Below are positions 24,784-32,769 of a stretch of 64,000 nt of DNA, piece by piece (position 1 is the stretch's first letter; each line of letters opens with the position of its first letter). A model generated the notes under the pieces. The model saw only the letters and a program-made list of their open reading frames with translations. It had not been told where the DNA came from and searched no databases. The DNA is from Streptomyces xinghaiensis S187. GTDB lineage: Bacteria > Actinomycetota > Actinomycetes > Streptomycetales > Streptomycetaceae. The translations under genes and the position numbers were made by a program. The DNA lies in assembly GCF_000220705.2 (NCBI RefSeq), contig NZ_CP023202.1, positions 3,658,001 to 3,722,000 on the forward strand, written 5' to 3'.

Positions 24784-26067
24784 ATGAACAGGCGCATCGT
24801 GATCCTCGGAAGCGGCACCGCCGGAACACTCACGGCCAACCGGCTGCGGCGGCTGTACGACAGGAGCGAGTACGAGATCGTGGTCGTCGACCAGAACGAC
24901 GAACACGTCTACCAGCCCGGACTGCTGTTCGTCCCCTTCGGCCTCGCCGAACCCCACGCCCTCGTCCGCCCCCGCGGACGGCAGCTGCTGGACGGGATCG
25001 AGTACCGCCGGGCCGAGATCGACCAGGTGGACCTGGATGCGGACCGGGTCCGCTTCACCGACGGCGACTCCCTGGGCTACGACGTCCTGGTCGTCGCCAC
25101 CGGCGCCGTCCTGCTGCCCGAGGAGACCGAGGGCCTTGTCGGCCCTGCCTGGGGCAAGCAGGTGCACACCTTCTACGACCTGCCCGGCGCCACCGCCCTC
25201 CACCGGGCGCTGGAGGAGTTCGAAGGCGGCCGGCTCGTGGTCAACGTCGCCGACCTGCCCCTCAAGTGCCCTGTCGCACCCCTGGAGTTCTCCTTCCTCG
25301 CCGACTGGTACTTCCAGCGCCGCGGCATCCGGGACAAGGTGCAGCTCACCTACGTCACCCCGCTCGACAGCGCGTTCACCAAACCGGTGGCGGCCCAGGC
25401 GCTCGGGGGGCTGCTGAAGGAGAAGGGCGTCGAACTCGTCACCGAGTTCACCCTCGGCTCGGTCGAGATGGACGAGGTGGAGTCCGGCCCCGGCGGAGGC
25501 GGCCGGCTGGTCTCCTACGACGGCACCGAGGTGCCGTTCGACCTCGCCGTGGTCGTCCCGCTGCACGGCGGCGCCCCGTATGTGGGCCGCTCCGAAGGGC
25601 TCGGCGACGAGCTGAACTTCGTCCGCGTCGACCAGCGCACCCTGCAGTCCAAGGCCCGCCCGAACGTCTTCGCCCTCGGCGACGCCGCCGGGCTCCCCGC
25701 CTCCAAGGCCGGCTCGGTCGCCCACTTCGAGGGCGAGGTGCTCGTCCACAACATCGGCCGCCACCTGGCGGGCGAACCGCTGGACGGCTCGTACGACGGC
25801 CACACCAACTGCTTCATCGAGACCGGCTTCCACAAGGCGCTGCTGATCGACTTCAACTACGAGACCGAACCGCTGCCGGGCCACTACCCCGCGGCCGTGG
25901 GCCTGCCGCTCCTCAAGGAGTCGCGCGCCAACCACCTCGGCAAGCTCGCCTTCGAATGGCTCTACTGGCACAGCCTGCTGCCCGGCCGCGACCTCCCCGG
26001 TATCGGCTCGGCCATGCCGGAACACGGCAAGTCCCGGCCCGCGGACGCCGCCCACCCCGCCGCCTGA
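24784..26067 (+). CDS. Sulfide:quinone oxidoreductase-like FAD flavoprotein
   Basis: The 427-residue protein has an N-terminal FAD-binding site (IVILGSGTAGTLTANRL), the ATG motif YDVLVVATGAV and a second FAD contact NVFALGDAAGLPASKAG. Cys in LPLKCPVAPLEF (about residue 161) aligns with the redox-active cysteine of sulfide:quinone oxidoreductases; another occurs in TNCFIETG (about 342). C-terminal amphipathic/hydrophobic stretches fit monotopic membrane attachment. It probably oxidises sulfide to a persulfide and passes electrons to quinone. The ATG at 24784 follows GTGGAGG. TusE-like and DsrE-like genes follow and could take over the sulfane sulfur. Confidence 0.88.
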   Translation: MNRRIVILGSGTAGTLTANRLRRLYDRSEYEIVVVDQNDEHVYQPGLLFVPFGLAEPHALVRPRGRQLLDGIEYRRAEIDQVDLDADRVRFTDGDSLGYDVLVVATGAVLLPEETEGLVGPAWGKQVHTFYDLPGATALHRALEEFEGGRLVVNVADLPLKCPVAPLEFSFLADWYFQRRGIRDKVQLTYVTPLDSAFTKPVAAQALGGLLKEKGVELVTEFTLGSVEMDEVESGPGGGGRLVSYDGTEVPFDLAVVVPLHGGAPYVGRSEGLGDELNFVRVDQRTLQSKARPNVFALGDAAGLPASKAGSVAHFEGEVLVHNIGRHLAGEPLDGSYDGHTNCFIETGFHKALLIDFNYETEPLPGHYPAAVGLPLLKESRANHLGKLAFEWLYWHSLLPGRDLPGIGSAMPEHGKSRPADAAHPAA

Positions 26068-26089
26068 CCGCACCGAACGGAGAACAGCC

Positions 26090-26407
26090 ATGACCACCAC
26101 CACCTACGCCGGTACCCCGGTCGTACTCGACGACGAGGGCTTCTTCGCCGACCCGGACCAGTGGACGGAGGCGATGGCCCCGGAGATCGCCAAGGAGCAC
26201 GCGATCGACGAACTGACCGACCGGCACTGGAAGGTCCTCACCTTCATGCGGGCCGAGTACGCCGAGAAGGGCACCGGCCCCACGGTCCGGGTGCTCGGCA
26301 AGGCGTCGGGCGTGAGCGTCAAGGAGCTCTACCAGCTCTTCCCCAAGGGCCCGGCCAAGACCGCCGCGAAGATCGCCGGCATCCCCAAGCCCAAGGGCTG
26401 CATCTGA
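26090..26407 (+). CDS. TusE/DsrC-family sulfur carrier protein
   Basis: This 105-residue protein matches the DsrC/TusE family (DEGFFADPDQWTEAMAPEIAKE ... PKGPAKTAAKIAG ... PKPKGCI). The conserved penultimate Cys 104 on the flexible C-terminal arm is present. The second cysteine of dissimilatory DsrC, ten residues upstream, is Lys 94 here, so it should carry sulfur as a single-Cys TusE-type relay and not make the DsrC trisulfide. It is 22 bases after the flavoprotein stop, with GGAGAA as ribosome site, hence the same operon. Confidence 0.92.
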   Translation: MTTTTYAGTPVVLDDEGFFADPDQWTEAMAPEIAKEHAIDELTDRHWKVLTFMRAEYAEKGTGPTVRVLGKASGVSVKELYQLFPKGPAKTAAKIAGIPKPKGCI

Positions 26408-26530
26408 CGCCCCGCAGCCGCCGCGCCGGCCCGTCCGCCCCGCACACCACGGCCCGCCGGCGCGGCCACGGCCCACCGTTCCACCGGCCCACGGGCCGTA
26501 CACCGACTCACCGATACAGGAGAACCCGCG

Positions 26531-27001
26531 ATGACCACCGCCACGCTGGAGAAGGTCTCGATCATCGTCTCCAAGGGATCCCTGGAGGGGATCTACCCGG
26601 CCCTCATCATGGCCAACGGCGCCCGCGCCGAAGGCATCGAGGCCGATCTCTTCTTCACCTTCTTCGGCCTCGACGCGATCACGAAGAAGCGCTACGAGCA
26701 CATCAAGTTCGCCACCGTCGGCAACCCCGGACTGCACCTCCCGACCGTGGTCGGCGCCCTCCCCGGCGCCCCGGACATGATCACCCGGCTCATGGAGCGC
26801 CGGATGGCCAAGCTCGACATCCCGCCCATCCCCGAGTTCATCGAGATGATCAGCGACACGGGCGCGGGCCTCTACGCCTGCAAGGCGTCCGTTGACCTCT
26901 TCGAACTGGAGAAGGACGACCTCATCGACGAGGTCCAGGGCGTCATCACCGTCGGCGACTTCTACAACCTCGCCGCCAACGCCCAGATCATCTACACCTG
27001 A
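26531..27001 (+). CDS. DsrE/DsrF-like sulfurtransferase family protein
   Basis: The 156-residue protein belongs to the DsrE/DrsH-like family, small proteins that carry persulfide sulfur (KVSIIVSKGSLEGIYPALIMANG, then FFTFFGLDAITKK). A single conserved cysteine in GLYACKASVDLF (about residue 119) is the likely sulfur site. It is third in the operon after the flavoprotein and TusE-like genes, with a 123-base gap that shows AGGAGAA before the ATG and no terminator. Sulfide oxidation to TusE/DsrE transfer is the inferred flow. Confidence 0.9.
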   Translation: MTTATLEKVSIIVSKGSLEGIYPALIMANGARAEGIEADLFFTFFGLDAITKKRYEHIKFATVGNPGLHLPTVVGALPGAPDMITRLMERRMAKLDIPPIPEFIEMISDTGAGLYACKASVDLFELEKDDLIDEVQGVITVGDFYNLAANAQIIYT

Positions 27002-27034
27002 GGGCAGCCGCCCATGACACCCACCCCCGAGGAC

Positions 27035-27073
27035 GGCCCGGCCGGCACGCGACCCCCACGTACCGGCCGGGCC
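27035..27073. terminator. 11-bp hairpin between DsrE-like and LysR genes
   Basis: GGCCCGGCCGG (27035-27045) and CCGGCCGGGCC (27063-27073) form a perfect G/C stem with a 17-base loop between convergent genes. No T tract. Confidence 0.7.
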
Positions 27074-27164
27074 CCGCGTTTCCGGGCCTGCGCGTCCCGG
27101 TAAGCCCGGCCCGCACTCCGGGCACCCTGCCGACCGGGATCTCCGCGAGTACGGGATCCGCGAC

Positions 27165-28118
27165 TCAACGCACCGAAGCGGCCCGTGAGGAGGCACCGCC
27201 CATGTCGCTCACCGCTGTCCGCGCCGCCGCCACGAATGCCGCGATCGCCGGGTGGGTGCCGCCGCCCGCACGGAAGGCCACCTTCGAACGGCGGAAGAGG
27301 GGCAGCCGGGTCAGGACCACGTCCCCGGGGGCGTGTGCGGTGGCCATCTCCGGTACGAATCCGGCGCCTTGCCCGATGGCGGCCAGCGCCAGGACCGTAC
27401 GGAAGTCGTTGACCTGATGGCGGATGCGCGGCTGGAATCCGGCCGCCTGACAGGCGCGTACGGCCATCGCGTGACCGGTCGTGCCGTCCCGGGCCGTGAT
27501 CCACGGTGACGCGGCCCACGGCCCGAGCAGCTCCGCCAGCGTGTCGCCACGGGCGGCAGGACCGGTGGCGGGAGCGCCGCCGGTGGCGCCTCCCGTGGCC
27601 AGGTACATCGGCTCCTCCAGCAGAGGCACCTGGCCGACCGTGGTGTCCGGTGACGCGGGCACGAAGTCGTAGTCGTGGACGAGGGCCACGTCGAGTTCGC
27701 CGGCGCGCAGGCCGTCGGAGACCCGCGCCGAGTCGATCTCCCGCACCATCGGTTCCAGCGCGGGATGCCGCCGGGCCAGTTCGGCCAGCGCGGCGGGCAC
27801 GATCGCGGGGCCGCCGGAGGGGAACGTCCCGATCCGCAGCGGCCCGCGGATGCCCTCGCGTGCCCCGGCCAGCTCGGAGACCGCCAGTTCGAGGCGTTCG
27901 AGGACGGCATCGGCGTGGGTGACGAGGGCGCGGCCCGCCGGGGTGAGCACCACCCGTCTGCCACTTCGTTCCAGCAGGGGCACGCCCGCCTCGCGCTCCA
28001 GCACGCTCAGCTGCTGGGAGACGGCCGAGGCGGTGAAGGTCAGCGCCTCGGCGACGGCCGCGATGGTGCCACGCCGGTCCAGTTCGCGCAGCAGGTGGAG
28101 ACGCCGGAGATCGAGCAT
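27165..28118 (-). CDS. LysR-family transcriptional regulator
   Basis: The 317-residue protein begins with the LysR winged helix-turn-helix (LHLLRELDRRGTIAAVAEALTFTASAVSQQLSVLE, about residues 7-41) followed by a two-lobed substrate-binding domain (GPLRIGTFPSGGPAIVPAAL ...). An Ala/Gly-rich insertion of about 20 residues lies in the middle. It is divergent from the DapA-family gene, with 70 bases between, and is likely its regulator. The ATG at 28118 lacks a clear ribosome site, so leaderless translation is possible. Confidence 0.92.
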   Translation of the reverse strand: MLDLRRLHLLRELDRRGTIAAVAEALTFTASAVSQQLSVLEREAGVPLLERSGRRVVLTPAGRALVTHADAVLERLELAVSELAGAREGIRGPLRIGTFPSGGPAIVPAALAELARRHPALEPMVREIDSARVSDGLRAGELDVALVHDYDFVPASPDTTVGQVPLLEEPMYLATGGATGGAPATGPAARGDTLAELLGPWAASPWITARDGTTGHAMAVRACQAAGFQPRIRHQVNDFRTVLALAAIGQGAGFVPEMATAHAPGDVVLTRLPLFRRSKVAFRAGGGTHPAIAAFVAAARTAVSDMGGASSRAASVR

Positions 28119-28161
28119 AAGGTGAGCTTACGCATGAGCGAAGAAACCTGAACTGGATCTA

Positions 28162-28177
28162 CCGGGTTTCCCCGGTC
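28162..28177. promoter_or_regulatory. Inverted repeat in the LysR/DapA divergent promoter
   Basis: ACCGGG-TTTC-CCCGGT is a perfect 6-bp inverted repeat 12 bases before the DapA-family start. It sits where a LysR activation site could be, though it lacks a clear T-N11-A pattern. The flanking CCTGA ... TCAGG adds outer symmetry. Confidence 0.4.
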
Positions 28178-28188
28178 AGGCTGGACGT

Positions 28189-29160
28189 ATGAAGCCCGAA
28201 GCACAACTCACCGGTCTGTTCGTCCCCTTGGTGACTCCGTTCACCGACGACCTGCGCCTCGCCCCGGACGCGCTCGCCCGTCTCGCCGACGAGGCGCTGT
28301 CGGCCGGCGGCGCCCGGGGGCTCGTCGCCCTGGGGACCACCGCGGAGGCGGCCACGCTGACCACCGAGGAGAAGCGGGCCGTGGTCCGTATCTGCTCGGC
28401 CGCCTGCCGGGCACACGGAGCTCCGCTGATCGTCGGCGTCGGCACGAACGACACCGCCGCCGCCATCACGACACTGCGGGAGCTCGCCCGGAGCGGTGAC
28501 GTCGACGCGGCGCTGGTTCCCACGCCGCCCTACACCCGGCCCGGCGAGGCGGGAGCGCTGGCGCACTTCACGGCACTCGCCGAGCACGGGGGTCTGCCGC
28601 TGGTCGTCTACGACATCCCGTACCGCACCGGTCAGTCCCTCGGCACCGGCACGCTGAACGCGCTCGGGCACCTGCCGGAGGTCGTCGGGGTCAAGTACGC
28701 GACCGGTGCGATCGACGCGGCCGCGATGGCACTGCTCGGCTCCCCGGCCCCGGGCTTCGCGGTGCTCGGCGGCGACGACGTCGTCATCTCGCCCCTGCTC
28801 GCGGCGGGCGCCCACGGCGGCATCCTGGCGTCGGCCAACGTCCGCACCGCCGACTACGCCGAGCTGATCTCGCTGTGGCGGCGCGACGCCGCCGGACCGG
28901 CCCGCAGGCTGGGAGCCGAGCTGGCCCGGCTGTCCGCCGCTCTCTTCGCCGAGCCGAACCCGACCGTGATCAAGGGGGTGCTGCACGCCCAGGGCCGCAT
29001 CCCCAGCCCGGCCGTCCGGCTGCCGCTGCTGGCCGCCTCCGCCGATTCGGTCCGGCAGGCGGCAGCCCTGGCCACCGCCGGGACCCACCGGGGTGTACGG
29101 GTTCAGTGTGGGAGCTCGTCCACCACAAAGGTCCCCAGCCCGACCTCCCCGCGTGTGTAG
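28189..29160 (+). CDS. Dihydrodipicolinate synthase (DapA)-family aldolase
   Basis: This 323-residue TIM-barrel enzyme belongs to the DapA/N-acetylneuraminate lyase family of Schiff-base aldolases. The GTTAEAATLT phosphate/carboxylate loop, the catalytic Tyr in PLVVYDIPYRTG (about residue 145) and the Schiff-base Lys in GVKYATG (about residue 168) are present. The usual GIKD is GVKY, so the substrate may differ from lysine-pathway DapA, and its pairing with a LysR regulator suggests a catabolic aldolase. The C-terminal 20 residues (Ser/Thr/Pro-rich) are read across the antisense GntR gene, a 58-base tail-to-tail overlap. Start at 28189: M-K-P-E. Confidence 0.9.
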   Translation: MKPEAQLTGLFVPLVTPFTDDLRLAPDALARLADEALSAGGARGLVALGTTAEAATLTTEEKRAVVRICSAACRAHGAPLIVGVGTNDTAAAITTLRELARSGDVDAALVPTPPYTRPGEAGALAHFTALAEHGGLPLVVYDIPYRTGQSLGTGTLNALGHLPEVVGVKYATGAIDAAAMALLGSPAPGFAVLGGDDVVISPLLAAGAHGGILASANVRTADYAELISLWRRDAAGPARRLGAELARLSAALFAEPNPTVIKGVLHAQGRIPSPAVRLPLLAASADSVRQAAALATAGTHRGVRVQCGSSSTTKVPSPTSPRV

Positions 29161-29339
29161 CCCTCCTCGCGGACGTACCGCATCGCCTTGGCCGCCGTGG
29201 CGTTGACGACTCCGAACTCTTCGGCGATCTCCAGCGTGGACGGCACGCGGCTTCCCGGCGGATAGGTCCCGCCCTCGATCCGCCGGATGATCTCCGCTGC
29301 GATCTGTCGCCACAGCGGGCGTGTGCGGTCGAGTTCCAT
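29103..29339 (-). CDS. Small GntR-family regulator (HTH only), copy 1
   Basis: The 78-residue protein is a bare GntR winged helix (LWRQIAAEIIRRIEGGTYPPGSRVPSTLEIAEEFGVVNATAAKAMRYVREEG) ending in GLGTFVVDELPH, with no effector domain. Its 3' end overlaps the DapA-family gene by 58 bases in antisense. It lies 38 bases downstream of a paralogue on the same strand; the two share roughly half their residues. Small GntR proteins of this type are frequent in Streptomyces and in their integrative elements. Confidence 0.88.
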   Translation of the reverse strand: MELDRTRPLWRQIAAEIIRRIEGGTYPPGSRVPSTLEIAEEFGVVNATAAKAMRYVREEGYTRGEVGLGTFVVDELPH

Positions 29340-29377
29340 ATGCTCAGCGCACCTGCCTGTGTTTCTGATGTCCGGGC

Positions 29378-29614
29378 TCAGCGTGGCAGGTCGTCCACCA
29401 CGTACGTACCCATGCCCTTTTCGCTGCGCGTGAGCCCTTCCCGCCGGACCGCCTCCATGGCTCGCTGAGCGGTCGAGTTCACCACGTCGAACTCATTGGC
29501 GATCTGCACCACGCTCGGAATTTTCGTGCCCGGCGGATACTCCCCGGACCGGATGCGCCGGATGATCTCAGCGGCGATCTGTGGCCAGGCTGCGCGCGTG
29601 CGGTCAATCTCCAT
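29378..29614 (-). CDS. Small GntR-family regulator (HTH only), copy 2
   Basis: This 78-residue paralogue of the neighbouring regulator (WPQIAAEIIRRIRSGEYPPGTKIPSVVQIANEFDVVNSTAQRAMEAVRREG ... GMGTYVVDDLPR) also lacks an effector domain. The ATG at 29614 follows TGAGG; a start at 29650 would add 12 residues. It is first in the pair and divergent from two small coupled genes. A 10-bp inverted repeat upstream is a candidate autoregulatory operator. The tandem arrangement points to local duplication. Confidence 0.88.
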   Translation of the reverse strand: MEIDRTRAAWPQIAAEIIRRIRSGEYPPGTKIPSVVQIANEFDVVNSTAQRAMEAVRREGLTRSEKGMGTYVVDDLPR

Positions 29615-29629
29615 GGAGCAAACCTCAGT

Positions 29630-29679
29630 ACACCGAAGTGGCCTCCGCATCCTGAGTGCACCTCGGTATACTTCGGTGT
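29630..29679. promoter_or_regulatory. Widely spaced inverted repeat upstream of the GntR pair
   Basis: ACACCGAAGT (29630-29639) and its exact complement ACTTCGGTGT (29670-29679) are separated by 30 bases. The right arm overlaps GGTATACTTC, which provides a TATAC(C/T) -10-like element on the GntR strand. Two GntR dimers bound three helical turns apart could loop or block this promoter. Confidence 0.55.
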
Positions 29680-29756
29680 GCCTCTCTTTGGAGGGACCCC
29701 GGCGGCAGCGGCGAACTGCCCCGGGGCGTGGCCGATCACGCTAGGAGTGACCGACA

Positions 29757-30020
29757 GTGCGAACCCTAATCCCCTGGCTCCTGGGGCTTCTTTTCCCCCC
29801 GAGTGGTAAGCGACGGGCGCCGCTCACCCGCCTCACGCCGGCACGGCCGGCCCCGCAGCCCACGCCCGGGGCCGAGCCCCCGCACAGCGAGGGAATCCCA
29901 TGGGCGTGCCCCTGCGTGCTGGCGTATCGCCGCGCCCAAGAAAGGCGGCCGCAGCGGGACAGGCGTACTGCCCTCGTGACGTCGACCATTGGGATCGACT
30001 ACAGGGAGCTGACCGCGTGA
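29757..30020 (+). CDS. Small Arg/Pro-rich protein, translationally coupled
   Basis: The 87-residue product (MRTLIPWLLGLLFPPSGKRRAP at its start) has a short hydrophobic N-terminus and an Arg/Pro-rich remainder. GTG 29757 has a well-spaced AGGAGTG. Its TGA overlaps the GTG of the next gene (GTGA), indicating coupling. Similar small proteins occur beside GntR genes in Streptomyces, but no function is known to me. It is divergent from the GntR pair. Confidence 0.65.
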   Translation: MRTLIPWLLGLLFPPSGKRRAPLTRLTPARPAPQPTPGAEPPHSEGIPWACPCVLAYRRAQERRPQRDRRTALVTSTIGIDYRELTA

Positions 30021-30382
30021 GCGAAGCGCTGCGCAGGCTGCCCTGGAACGGGCCGGAGGGAAAGCCGGCCATGCTCCCCGACGGAAACCCCGACGGCCCG
30101 CTGTCGCGGCTGGCCGATTACATCGAGGCGCAGCAGATGGCGGCGGCCGAGGCGGTGGTGGGTCTCGCGCGCGACATGCTCGATTCCGGCGACGAGTTCA
30201 GCACCGGTGAACTGACCTACGTGGCGCGCCGTCTCGTGGAGTGCCTGACCGATGTGCTGGGCGTGGCGCGGTCGCGCGGTGAACGGCTGCCCTGCAATCC
30301 GCTACCGCTCGACGGGCCGCTGACCGGGCCCCTGAGCGAACAGGTAGGTGAGGCGTTGAGGGGAGGCCGGAGCGGCCGCTGA
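30017..30382 (+). CDS. Hypothetical protein coupled to the preceding gene
   Basis: The 121-residue product (SEALRRLPWNGPEGKPAML, then a helical SRLADYIEAQQMAAAEAVVGL region) has a balanced soluble composition and one Cys pair context (LVECL, LPCNPLP). GTG 30017 overlaps the previous stop and has GGGAG upstream. No family recognised. The helical middle and location beside GntR genes suggest a small regulatory or mobile-element accessory protein, which is only a guess. Confidence 0.7.
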   Translation: MSEALRRLPWNGPEGKPAMLPDGNPDGPLSRLADYIEAQQMAAAEAVVGLARDMLDSGDEFSTGELTYVARRLVECLTDVLGVARSRGERLPCNPLPLDGPLTGPLSEQVGEALRGGRSGR

Positions 30383-30400
30383 CGACGCACCCCCGAAGAC

Positions 30401-30439
30401 GGCCCGGCCGGGATGCCACCCCAACGCCCCGGCCGGGCC
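30401..30439 (+). terminator. 12-bp hairpin after the small gene pair
   Basis: GGCCCGGCCGGG (30401-30412) and CCCGGCCGGGCC (30428-30439) form a perfect stem with a 15-base loop, 18 bases after the stop. Confidence 0.75.
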
Positions 30440-30552
30440 TCCCGGCGGCCGAATATTGGGTTGCCCGATGAGGCGCGGCGCCTCGCGGAGTACCTGGCCC
30501 CGGGTGGGCCCGCCGGGCCGAGGGCTTTTCGGGCACCCTCCGGCCTGTGGTT

Positions 30553-30801
30553 CTAACGAGGCCCGCTCACGTACCGGCCACGCTGCGGGACCACGAAGAT
30601 CACGCCATCGGTGCTGAGCACTTCCAGCGCACGCCGGACCGTGGATCGAGCAAGGCCGTACTCCTGCACCAACTGTGTTTCCGAAGGAATGGCACGGCCT
30701 GGCTTCCAGTCGCCCCGCGCAATGCGGGCGCGCAGAATCTCGGCAAGCTGCCGGTACGGCGTCAGTGGTGCGCCGTGGTCGATCTCCGTGTCGGGGTCCA
30801 T
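30553..30801 (-). CDS. GntR-family regulator (HTH only), third copy
   Basis: The 82-residue protein is a GntR winged helix (YRQLAEILRARIARGDWKPGRAIPSETQLVQEYGLARSTVRRALEVL) with VPQRGRYVSGPR at the end and no ligand domain. It is more distant from the two copies at 29.1-29.6 kb than they are from each other. The ATG at 30801 is preferred because it starts just before the conserved region; no ribosome site is clear. Divergent from the FG-GAP gene. Confidence 0.88.
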   Translation of the reverse strand: MDPDTEIDHGAPLTPYRQLAEILRARIARGDWKPGRAIPSETQLVQEYGLARSTVRRALEVLSTDGVIFVVPQRGRYVSGPR

Positions 30802-31054
30802 GGGACAAGCGTGCCGCGTCTGTCTTTGTTGGCGCGATACGTCCGGATACACATCGATGCAGGGCGCGGTACCGCCGGGGTGGAAAGGGACTTACTCGGG
30901 CGTCTCGTTTTCTCGTACAACCCTTCGAGTTCACCCGGGGTCTTCTCTGCGTCAACTGCCGCCCGCCCGGGGAACGTCCGGGCTGGGAAGCGCGGTCCGG
31001 CACCCACTCGACTGCGGATGCGTCGCGCATCCCGCATGCACAGGAGAACCCCGC

Positions 31055-32524
31055 ATGCACAAGCACTTCCGTACGGTCCTGGCCACCGCTGCCGCCGCGG
31101 CGCTGACCGGTGGCCTGCTCGCGGCCACGGCGGGCACGGCCGCCGCCGAGGGCGCCCGCCCGACGGCCGACTTCAACGGCGACGGTTACCTGGATGTCGC
31201 GGTCTCCGCCCCGGGCGCCTATGTGAACGGCCGGGCCCACGCCGGTCAGGTCGTCGTCCTCTACGGCACCGCCAACGGCATCTCGGGTGCCAAGCGCACC
31301 GTGCTCAGCCAGGACAGCGCGGGCGTCCCCGGAGTCTCGGAGAAGGGCGACCGCTGGGGCGCCGACACCACGGCCGCCGACTTCAACAACGACGGCTACA
31401 CCGACCTGGCCGTCAGCGCGCCCTACGAGAAGGTCGGCGACGACGTCAACGGCGGCACCGTCCAGATCGTCTGGGGCTCCGCGAGCGGCCTGTCCGGCGG
31501 CACCACCGTCAAGGACCCGGCCTCCACCTCGCACGACCGGTTCGGCTACACCCTGGAGGGCGCCGACTTCAACGGCGACGACAAGGCCGACCTGGCCATC
31601 GGCTCCAGCTCCGCCACCATCCGCGTCTACCGCGGCGGCTTCGGCAAGACCTCCGGCACCACCGGCGGCGTCTACTCCGTCCGTCCCGCGATGCTCAGCG
31701 GCTCCGACACCGGGCCGCTGAACCTGCACTCCGGTGACGTCAACGGTGACGACATCGCCGACCTGGTGGCCGACGGCTTCGAGAACGAGGCGTCCGACGG
31801 CGAGAACCACTGGAACGCCAACTACTACCTGCCGGGCACCCCCTCGGGCCTCACCATCACCGGCAGCTCGAAGCTGGCCGCGGGCGTCATCACCGACATC
31901 GGCGACACCAACAGCGACGGCTACGGCGACATCGTCATCGGCATGTTCTGGGACGCCGACTCCGGCGTGCCCGGCGCGTCGAAGGGCGGCAAGGTCAACA
32001 TCGTCTACGGCTCGGCCAACGGCCCGGACAGCGGCCGCACCGCCATCACCCAGGACAGCCCCGGCGTCCCCGGCGGCTCGGAGAGCTACGACGCCTTCGG
32101 CGCCGAGCTCGACCTGGGCGACGTCAACGGCGACGGCCACCTCGACCTGGTCGTCGGCTCGCCCGGTGAGTCGCTCGACGGCTTCGCCGCAACCGGCGCC
32201 GCCACCGTGCTCTACGGCGCCGCCGACGGTTCCGGGATCACCGGCGCCGGCGCGCAGATGTTCCACCAGAACACGGCGGGCGTCCCCAACTCCAACGAGG
32301 AGGGCGACAACTTCGGCTCCGACGTGCACCTCGCCGACCTCAACGGCGACGGCAAGGCGGACCTGACGGTCGGCGCCATGGGCGAGAACGGCGGCAACGG
32401 CGCGGTGTACGCGCTGAAGTCCAACGGATCCGTGATCGGCGGCAGCGGCGTCTCGATCTACACCTCCACCGTGGGGGTCTCCGCCTCCGGCTCGCCGGTC
32501 CTCGGCGTCAACTTCGCCGGCTGA
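31055..32524 (+). CDS. Secreted FG-GAP/integrin-alpha-like beta-propeller protein
   Basis: The 489-residue exported protein has a Sec signal (residues 1-32, ending TAAAEG) and seven FG-GAP-type repeats, each with a calcium-binding DxNxDG-like loop: FNGDGYLD, FNNDGYTD, FNGDDKAD, VNGDDIAD, TNSDGYGD, VNGDGHLD and LNGDGKAD. These form a seven-bladed propeller as in integrin alpha chains. The role may be adhesion or binding of extracellular ligands; no enzyme motif is seen. The ATG at 31055 follows CAGGAGAA. A terminator lies 50 bases after the stop. Confidence 0.9.
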   Translation: MHKHFRTVLATAAAAALTGGLLAATAGTAAAEGARPTADFNGDGYLDVAVSAPGAYVNGRAHAGQVVVLYGTANGISGAKRTVLSQDSAGVPGVSEKGDRWGADTTAADFNNDGYTDLAVSAPYEKVGDDVNGGTVQIVWGSASGLSGGTTVKDPASTSHDRFGYTLEGADFNGDDKADLAIGSSSATIRVYRGGFGKTSGTTGGVYSVRPAMLSGSDTGPLNLHSGDVNGDDIADLVADGFENEASDGENHWNANYYLPGTPSGLTITGSSKLAAGVITDIGDTNSDGYGDIVIGMFWDADSGVPGASKGGKVNIVYGSANGPDSGRTAITQDSPGVPGGSESYDAFGAELDLGDVNGDGHLDLVVGSPGESLDGFAATGAATVLYGAADGSGITGAGAQMFHQNTAGVPNSNEEGDNFGSDVHLADLNGDGKADLTVGAMGENGGNGAVYALKSNGSVIGGSGVSIYTSTVGVSASGSPVLGVNFAG

Positions 32525-32573
32525 CACGGCGGTTGAGCGCCGCAGCGGCACAACGGCGCACCACGTGACACCC

Positions 32574-32601
32574 GGGGCCCGGTCGGCGACGACCGGGCCC
32601 C
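32574..32601 (+). terminator. 12-bp hairpin with GCGA tetraloop
   Basis: GGGGCCCGGTCG (32574-32585) and CGACCGGGCCCC (32590-32601) close on GCGA, a GNRA tetraloop, then TT. It ends the FG-GAP gene. Confidence 0.85.
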
Positions 32602-32769
32602 TTCCCGTCCCCCGCCCTCCTCCCCGGCGTCTCCCCGCCCCGTCCGCGCCGCCGTAGTCCGGCGCCCGCCTGGCGCGCTCGGGTGAAATCGCAGCTCAGA
32701 GTGGGTGGCTTCACCCGAACGGCGGCAGTTATCCGGGGTCCGGACGGCCGGTGCCCGCAGGCTGGTCCC

